From: an uncultured Pseudomonadota bacterium
Lineage (GTDB): Bacteria > Pseudomonadota > Gammaproteobacteria > Burkholderiales > SG8-41
NCBI GenBank assembly: GCA_946885605.1
Contig: CAMPGR010000123.1
Span: forward strand, 1-11,208
Length of the DNA: 11,208 nt
Direction of reading: 5' to 3'
Shown in pieces: positions 7,450-11,208 of the stretch. Under the pieces are notes generated by a model. It did not search any database. It was not told where the DNA came from and saw nothing but the letters and a program-made list of their open reading frames with translations. Both the position numbers and the translations under genes were made by a program. The stretch's first letter is position 1, and each line of letters starts with the position of its first letter.

Positions 7450-7485
7450 GTAACTTTTCCTCCTCGCCGCTGCCATGAAAGTTAC
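7450..7485. repeat. Perfect 8-bp inverted repeat upstream of the second tctC
   Basis: GTAACTTT at 7450-7457 is matched by its exact reverse complement AAAGTTAC at 7478-7485, with 20 bases between. It lies 46-81 bases upstream of the tctC start on the minus strand, a plausible position for an operator or leader hairpin. Arms this short can occur by chance. Confidence 0.4.
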
Positions 7486-7533
7486 CCTATGCGCCAAAAC
7501 GATCTTTCCCAGACTGCGTCCCGCCTCGAAATG
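7486..7533 (-). pseudogene. Relic of a quinone oxidoreductase 3' end
   Basis: The minus strand encodes FEAGRSLGKIVLA, nearly the same as the last residues MEAGRSLGKIVLAP of the intact oxidoreductase that ends at 7679. At base level 7486-7527 aligns with 7677-7719 including the stop codon, with about four substitutions and one missing base. That deletion turns the terminal CCA-TAG into CAT-AGG and removes the stop. Similarity ends abruptly near 7530. It is best read as the remnant of a diverged paralogue deleted almost completely. The rest of the gap (7534-7678) holds no clear gene; a minus-strand frame ending at TGA 7567-7569 reads LFWIPKLEGVPEIEGQP and could be another tail fragment, which I cannot identify. 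Confidence 0.6.
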
Positions 7534-7678
7534 GCAGGCAGCAGGAACGGGCACTGAAAAACGAGATCACGGTTGTCCCTCGATCTCGGGCACGCCTTCG
7601 AGTTTCGGTATCCAGAACAGATCGCAGCGAGCGTTACGATTTGAAACGCCGCGTTTAGACCGGCTGGCGCAGCAACGC

Positions 7679-8671
7679 CTATGGCGCCAGAACGATCTTT
7701 CCGAGGCTCCGTCCCGCCTCCATGATCTCGTGAGCCCGCGCGGCTTCGGCGAGCGGCAGCACGGTCGGCGGCGGACGCAGGCGGCCCGCAGCCATGAGTC
7801 GGATCGCCCGTTCCATCAGCGCGCGCCGTCGTTCACGGTCGTGGTCGAGCGTATGGATTGAATAGCAGCGCACGCCCAGGCTCTTGCCCAGGCGCTTGCG
7901 CAGCTCACCGTAGAGATCCGCGTCGGGCATGAGGCCGCCGAGGATCGAGAACGAAACGATGGTCCCCAAGGGCGCCAGCAGGTCGAGATTACCGACGAAT
8001 GCCGCGCTCGGTCCCGCCATCGCGTAGACCACGTCTACGCCGCGACCGCCGGTCACCGCCATAACTTCCCTGCGCAAGTCGTCTCTCCCGCGAATCAGCA
8101 CGTGCTCGATTCCCGCGCGGTGAACGAAAGCGCGCTTTTCCTCGGTGCTCACGATCCCGGTGGCCTCGATCCCGTCGCACTTCGCCAGTTGCAGCAGCGC
8201 CATGCCCACACCGCCGCTCGCGCCGTACGCCACGATGCTGCGCGGCTTGCGCACGCCCGACTCGTACAGCAGCGCCCCGGCGAGCTGAAAATTCGGGAGG
8301 CTCACGGCATCGTTCGGCGCGATCGTCTCGGGGAGCCGGAAGAGGGCGGACGCGGGAACGCAGATCGCCTGCGCATAGCAGCCGCCGCGGAAGGGAAGTT
8401 CCCGCGAACTCACGAGCACCGGCTCGCCCACGCGTACGCCGGTCACGGCTGGCCCCAGCGCATCGACGATGCCCGCCATCTCGTTCCCGGGAACAGCGGG
8501 AAGCGGCGGCATCCACTTGTAGACACCCTTGCGCACGAGCATGTCCGCACTGCTGATGCCGATGGCCTGCGCCCGAACGCGCACTTCGCCCGCGGCGGGC
8601 TCCGGCAACGGCTTCTCCGTCAGCTCGAGTACTTCCGGTCCGCCCGGCTTTCGCATCTCAATCACTTTCAT
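7679..8671 (-). CDS. Zinc-free quinone oxidoreductase / MDR-family NADPH dehydrogenase (intact copy)
   Basis: This 330-residue protein has the usual length of the quinone oxidoreductase branch of the medium-chain dehydrogenases. The amino-terminal GroES-like part contains GGPEVLEL, PGNEMAGIVDALG (61-73) and VGEPV (81-85). The nucleotide-binding turn is YGASGGVGMALLQLAK (149-164), and the tail AHEIMEAGRSLGKIVLAP is typical. The cysteines that bind structural zinc in alcohol dehydrogenases are absent. It should reduce quinones or enones with NADPH in the cytoplasm; the substrate is unknown. The start at 8671 gives the standard MKVIEMRKPGG opening but has no clear Shine-Dalgarno sequence. The gene is divergent from the chimeric tctC with 30 bp between start codons. 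Its first 384 bases are repeated at 9633-10016. Confidence 0.92.
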   Translation of the reverse strand: MKVIEMRKPGGPEVLELTEKPLPEPAAGEVRVRAQAIGISSADMLVRKGVYKWMPPLPAVPGNEMAGIVDALGPAVTGVRVGEPVLVSSRELPFRGGCYAQAICVPASALFRLPETIAPNDAVSLPNFQLAGALLYESGVRKPRSIVAYGASGGVGMALLQLAKCDGIEATGIVSTEEKRAFVHRAGIEHVLIRGRDDLRREVMAVTGGRGVDVVYAMAGPSAAFVGNLDLLAPLGTIVSFSILGGLMPDADLYGELRKRLGKSLGVRCYSIHTLDHDRERRRALMERAIRLMAAGRLRPPPTVLPLAEAARAHEIMEAGRSLGKIVLAP

Positions 8672-9632
8672 GTGGCGTATTATGGCCTGTAGGAGGAGCG
8701 TATGAGCACATACAGGCGTGTAGTTGCCGTTGTCATTGCGGTGCTGCTTGCCGCACCCGGTCCCGTCGCAGCGCAGTCGTACCCGTCCAAGCCGCTGCGG
8801 ATCATCGTTCCATTTCCGCCCGGCGCCGCGACGGATATCACCGGGCGGTTCATCGCTCAGAAGCTTGGCGAAGCCTTGGGACAACAGGCAATCGTCGACA
8901 ATCGTCCCGGCGCGAACGGCACCATCGGGCTCGAGCTCGCCGCGAAGGCGCCGCCGGACGGCCATACGCTCGTGATCGGCCAGACCGGCAACCTCGCGAT
9001 CAGCCCCGGCCTGACCAAGGTCGGCTACGATCCGGTGCGGGATTTCGCGCCGGTCAGCCTCCTGATCGCATCCCCCCACGTGCTCGCGGCCCATCCTTCG
9101 CTGCCGGTGCGCTCGCTCAAGGACCTTGTCTCCCTCGCACGCGCGAGACCCGGTCAGCTCAACTATGCGTCCACCGGCAGCGGCAGCGCGGGTCATCTCG
9201 GCATGGAGCGCTTGAAGAAGGCGACGGGCATGAATATCGTCCACGTGCCCTACAAAGGCGGCACCCCTGGGCTCATGGATCTCGCTGCCGGTCATGTCGC
9301 CCTGATGTTCACGTCCGTGCTCTCGACGTCGCAGGTCGGGAACAGGGTGCGCCGGCTCGCGGTCGGCAGCCTGCAACGCTCCCCTTCGCTGCCGGACGTA
9401 CCCACCATCGCCGAGTTGGGTTACCCAGGCTTCGAAGTCATCTCGTGGTGGGGCATCCTGGGACAGGCGGCCATGCCGAAAGACATTGTCGCGCGGCTCC
9501 ACGGCGAAGTCGTGAAAGCGATGGCGTCTCCGGACGCGCAGAAGCGCATCGGCGCACTCGGGGCCGACATCAAGACGAACACGCCCGCCGAGTTCGCGGC
9601 CTACATCAGGAGCGAGCAGGCGAAATGGGGAC
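8288..9632. repeat. 1345-bp tandem duplication, first unit
   Basis: The stretch from AAAATTCGGGAGG at 8288 up to GGGGAC at 9632 recurs directly adjacent at 9633-10977 with no spacer. Reading both units base by base I found two differences only: G9577 versus C10922 and G9622 versus A10967. The unit contains the first 128 codons of the oxidoreductase, the divergent spacer and the first 310 codons of tctC. The junction shares a single base (A9633) with both parental ends, so it looks like illegitimate recombination rather than exchange between long repeats. Confidence 0.95.
8672..8701. promoter_or_regulatory. 30-bp divergent spacer between oxidoreductase and tctC (first copy)
   Basis: Only 30 bases separate the two opposing start codons, so any promoter must overlap coding sequence. 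On the plus strand TATTAT (8678-8683) is a possible -10 box without a recognisable -35, followed by AGGAGGAG (8691-8698), the tctC ribosome site. On the minus strand CATAAT (8680-8685) ends eight bases before the oxidoreductase ATG, a spacing that would give a nearly leaderless transcript. The same spacer recurs at 10017-10046. Confidence 0.35.
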
Positions 9633-9901
9633 AAAATTCGGGAGGCTCACGGCATCGTTCGGCGCGATCGTCTCGGGGAGCCGGAAGAGGGCGGACGCGG
9701 GAACGCAGATCGCCTGCGCATAGCAGCCGCCGCGGAAGGGAAGTTCCCGCGAACTCACGAGCACCGGCTCGCCCACGCGTACGCCGGTCACGGCTGGCCC
9801 CAGCGCATCGACGATGCCCGCCATCTCGTTCCCGGGAACAGCGGGAAGCGGCGGCATCCACTTGTAGACACCCTTGCGCACGAGCATGTCCGCACTGCTG
9901 A
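8702..9901 (+). CDS. TctC/Bug-family solute-binding protein with replaced C-terminus (damaged duplicate)
   Basis: Residues 1-310 are identical to the intact TctC at 10047-11012: signal peptide ending VAA-24 before QSYPSKPLRIIVPF, then PFPPGAATD, NRPGANGTIG, PPDGHTLVIG and HVPYKGGTPG. At 9633 the frame crosses the duplication junction and loses the natural end (AIKDSGARVD). It continues through 89 residues translated antisense to the oxidoreductase gene, giving an Arg/Ser-rich tail that is unrelated to the family and ends at 9901. The total of 399 residues is about 78 too long. The lost segment is the final helix of the fold, so the protein may be unstable, but most of the binding cleft is encoded. 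AGGAGGAG at 8691-8698 supports the start. Annotating this as a pseudogene would also be reasonable. Confidence 0.8.
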   Translation: MSTYRRVVAVVIAVLLAAPGPVAAQSYPSKPLRIIVPFPPGAATDITGRFIAQKLGEALGQQAIVDNRPGANGTIGLELAAKAPPDGHTLVIGQTGNLAISPGLTKVGYDPVRDFAPVSLLIASPHVLAAHPSLPVRSLKDLVSLARARPGQLNYASTGSGSAGHLGMERLKKATGMNIVHVPYKGGTPGLMDLAAGHVALMFTSVLSTSQVGNRVRRLAVGSLQRSPSLPDVPTIAELGYPGFEVISWWGILGQAAMPKDIVARLHGEVVKAMASPDAQKRIGALGADIKTNTPAEFAAYIRSEQAKWGQNSGGSRHRSARSSRGAGRGRTRERRSPAHSSRRGREVPANSRAPARPRVRRSRLAPAHRRCPPSRSREQREAAASTCRHPCARACPHC

Positions 9902-10016
9902 TGCCGATGGCCTGCGCCCGAACGCGCACTTCGCCCGCGGCGGGCTCCGGCAACGGCTTCTCCGTCAGCTCGAGTACTTCCGGTCCGCCCGGCTTTCGCA
10001 TCTCAATCACTTTCAT
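9606..10016 (-). pseudogene. Truncated duplicate of the quinone oxidoreductase (first 128 residues)
   Basis: From ATG 10014-10016 the first 128 residues (MKVIEMRKPGG to AVSLPNF) are identical to those of the intact gene at 7679-8671. At the duplication junction (9633) the frame passes into antisense tctC sequence, adds eight residues (VPISPARS) and stops at 9606. The copy keeps most of the GroES-like substrate domain but lacks the whole nucleotide-binding domain with YGASGGVG, so it cannot be an active dehydrogenase. It overlaps the foreign tail of the damaged tctC on the opposite strand. Confidence 0.85.
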
Positions 10017-10977
10017 GTGGCGTATTATGGCCTGTAGGAGGAGCGTATGAGCACATACAGGCGTGTAGTTGCCGTTGTCATTGCGGTGCTGCTTGCCGCA
10101 CCCGGTCCCGTCGCAGCGCAGTCGTACCCGTCCAAGCCGCTGCGGATCATCGTTCCATTTCCGCCCGGCGCCGCGACGGATATCACCGGGCGGTTCATCG
10201 CTCAGAAGCTTGGCGAAGCCTTGGGACAACAGGCAATCGTCGACAATCGTCCCGGCGCGAACGGCACCATCGGGCTCGAGCTCGCCGCGAAGGCGCCGCC
10301 GGACGGCCATACGCTCGTGATCGGCCAGACCGGCAACCTCGCGATCAGCCCCGGCCTGACCAAGGTCGGCTACGATCCGGTGCGGGATTTCGCGCCGGTC
10401 AGCCTCCTGATCGCATCCCCCCACGTGCTCGCGGCCCATCCTTCGCTGCCGGTGCGCTCGCTCAAGGACCTTGTCTCCCTCGCACGCGCGAGACCCGGTC
10501 AGCTCAACTATGCGTCCACCGGCAGCGGCAGCGCGGGTCATCTCGGCATGGAGCGCTTGAAGAAGGCGACGGGCATGAATATCGTCCACGTGCCCTACAA
10601 AGGCGGCACCCCTGGGCTCATGGATCTCGCTGCCGGTCATGTCGCCCTGATGTTCACGTCCGTGCTCTCGACGTCGCAGGTCGGGAACAGGGTGCGCCGG
10701 CTCGCGGTCGGCAGCCTGCAACGCTCCCCTTCGCTGCCGGACGTACCCACCATCGCCGAGTTGGGTTACCCAGGCTTCGAAGTCATCTCGTGGTGGGGCA
10801 TCCTGGGACAGGCGGCCATGCCGAAAGACATTGTCGCGCGGCTCCACGGCGAAGTCGTGAAAGCGATGGCGTCTCCGGACGCGCAGAAGCGCATCGGCGC
10901 ACTCGGGGCCGACATCAAGACCAACACGCCCGCCGAGTTCGCGGCCTACATCAGGAGCGAGCAGGCAAAATGGGGAC
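9633..10977. repeat. 1345-bp tandem duplication, second unit
   Basis: This is a direct repeat of 8288-9632. It begins inside the antisense oxidoreductase sequence and ends 35 bases before the natural tctC stop. Both differences from the first unit, C10922 and A10967, are silent third-position changes in tctC (ACG to ACC, GCG to GCA). Confidence 0.95.
10017..10046. promoter_or_regulatory. Second copy of the divergent spacer
   Basis: This is identical to 8672-8701, with TATTAT at 10023-10028 and the ribosome site AGGAGGAG at 10036-10043 serving the intact tctC at 10047. If the first spacer contains a promoter, this one does too. Confidence 0.35.
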
Positions 10978-11012
10978 AGGCCATCAAGGACAGCGGCGCG
11001 CGGGTGGACTGA
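10047..11012 (+). CDS. TctC/Bug-family periplasmic solute-binding protein (third paralogue, intact copy)
   Basis: This 321-residue protein is full length for the Bug family. A signal peptide MSTYRRVVAVVIAVLLAAPG ends at VAA-24; the mature chain opens QSYPSKPLRIIVPFPPGAATD. Other family marks are DNRPGANGTIG, PPDGHTLVIGQTGNLA, HPSLPVRSLKDL, HVPYKGGTPGLMDL and LPDVPTIAELGYPGF. The chain ends naturally in SEQAKWGQAIKDSGARVD. It would bind a small acid in the periplasm. This copy keeps the original 3' end, while the intact oxidoreductase lies beyond the other duplication edge, so the ancestral arrangement was a simple divergent pair. The final 35 bases lie outside the duplicated unit. It is followed by an intergenic inverted repeat. 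Confidence 0.95.
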   Translation: MSTYRRVVAVVIAVLLAAPGPVAAQSYPSKPLRIIVPFPPGAATDITGRFIAQKLGEALGQQAIVDNRPGANGTIGLELAAKAPPDGHTLVIGQTGNLAISPGLTKVGYDPVRDFAPVSLLIASPHVLAAHPSLPVRSLKDLVSLARARPGQLNYASTGSGSAGHLGMERLKKATGMNIVHVPYKGGTPGLMDLAAGHVALMFTSVLSTSQVGNRVRRLAVGSLQRSPSLPDVPTIAELGYPGFEVISWWGILGQAAMPKDIVARLHGEVVKAMASPDAQKRIGALGADIKTNTPAEFAAYIRSEQAKWGQAIKDSGARVD

Positions 11013-11039
11013 CTACACTCAAATACCAGAAAGCCTCAC

Positions 11040-11133
11040 CGCAAAGGACGCAAAGGTCGCGAAGGATGCAAAGGAAACAATACTGGCGCGCCATCAGACA
11101 GATAATTCCCTCGCGTCCTTAGTGTCCTTGGCG
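11040..11133. repeat. Intergenic inverted repeat built of GCAAAGGA-like words
   Basis: The left arm (11040-11066) carries the related words GCAAAGGAC, GCAAAGGTC and GCGAAGGA in series at about nine-base spacing; a further GCAAAGGA lies at 11068-11075. The right arm (11107-11133) is its imperfect reverse complement, agreeing at about 22 of 27 positions across a 40-base loop. The element lies between convergent ends of tctC and the enoyl-CoA hydratase, so it may serve as a bidirectional terminator or be a dispersed repeat. Similar AAAGG/CCTTT words are common intergenic repeats in several proteobacteria. Confidence 0.55.
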
Positions 11134-11151
11134 TTGATGCTTTACGCTTTA

Positions 11152-11208
11152 TCAGTTCGCGCCGATGAACGGCGGCACCTTCCGCTTGAAGCCCGCGAGC
11201 GCTTCCGT
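11152..11208 (-). CDS. C-terminal end of a probable enoyl-CoA hydratase/isomerase (partial)
   Basis: The minus strand holds 18 codons and a TGA at 11152-11154. They read TEALAGFKRKVPPFIGAN, matching the closing helix of crotonase-family proteins (usually EGLAAFLEKRKP followed by F and a small residue). The rest of the gene lies beyond the right edge. Members hydrate or isomerise enoyl-CoA thioesters, consistent with the CoA transferase and acyl-CoA dehydrogenase stub nearby. The call rests on a short tail and is moderate only. Confidence 0.5.
   Translation of the reverse strand, partial: TEALAGFKRKVPPFIGAN

Noticed and set aside
7405..7554. 50-residue N-terminal extension of the second TctC
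   Set aside because: It would run through a strong ribosome site and precede the signal peptide. The residues are explained by an oxidoreductase relic left open by a frameshift.
8672..9634. Long upstream extension of the oxidoreductase frame, antisense to tctC
   Set aside because: It is an antisense shadow of tctC; the MDR fold begins at the ATG at 8671.
8288..10977. Insertion sequence or composite transposon as cause of the duplication
   Set aside because: No transposase, terminal inverted repeats or target-site duplication is visible; the junction shares a single base.
11041..11076. Possible CRISPR-like direct repeats
   Set aside because: The repeated words are only about nine bases, without spacers of constant length or cas genes; an inverted-repeat element fits better.
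1..11208. Defence island, toxin-antitoxin or other new multi-gene system
   Set aside because: Every sizeable gene except the left-edge fragment belongs to a recognised metabolic, binding-protein or helicase family, and none has defence-type context.

Overview
The window looks like chromosomal sequence from a high-GC betaproteobacterium of the Burkholderiales type. This is inferred from strong third-position GC, from three distinct orphan periplasmic solute-binding proteins of the TctC/Bug family (a family greatly expanded in that order) and from the surrounding acyl-CoA and carboxylic-acid catabolic genes. No RNA gene, CRISPR array, transposase or phage gene was found.

Layout. Bases 1-142 are the tail of an unidentified plus-strand gene. 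It converges on a minus-strand pair: a CaiB/BaiF-type CoA transferase (505-1905) followed by a small thioredoxin (145-456). Divergent from the CoA transferase is an Ldh/MDH-type NAD(P)-dependent dehydrogenase (2078-3115), followed by the first TctC protein (3204-4172). A 359-bp gap containing a terminator-like hairpin leads to a DEAD-box RNA helicase of the CsdA/DeaD/DbpA type (4532-6289). Immediately after the helicase, on the opposite strand, is a broken stub of an acyl-CoA dehydrogenase (about 6293-6420), placed just downstream of a second TctC gene (6436-7404, minus). A 274-bp gap then holds a short, frameshifted relic of a quinone oxidoreductase 3' end.

The right third is dominated by a tandem duplication with a 1345-bp period (8288-9632 repeated as 9633-10977). 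The duplicated unit spans the start of a zinc-free quinone oxidoreductase gene (minus), the 30-bp divergent spacer and nearly all of a third TctC gene (plus). One intact copy of each gene survives at the outer edges (oxidoreductase 7679-8671, TctC 10047-11012). The inner copies are damaged: a TctC with a foreign C-terminal tail (8702-9901) and an oxidoreductase cut to its first 128 residues (9606-10016). I found only two base differences between the copies, both synonymous in tctC and both within 60 bp of the junction. The window ends with an imperfect inverted repeat built of GCAAAGGA-like words and the last 18 codons of a probable enoyl-CoA hydratase (minus).

How the genes fit together (inference): TctC proteins would capture organic acids in the periplasm. 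CoA transferase, the lost acyl-CoA dehydrogenase, enoyl-CoA hydratase, Ldh-type dehydrogenase and quinone oxidoreductase would activate and oxidise them. No TctA/TctB membrane subunits are present. I see no convincing new multi-gene system. The noteworthy content is genome rearrangement (tandem duplication, truncation and gene relics), an Ldh-family enzyme lacking its usual catalytic histidine, and an apparently permuted CoA transferase.
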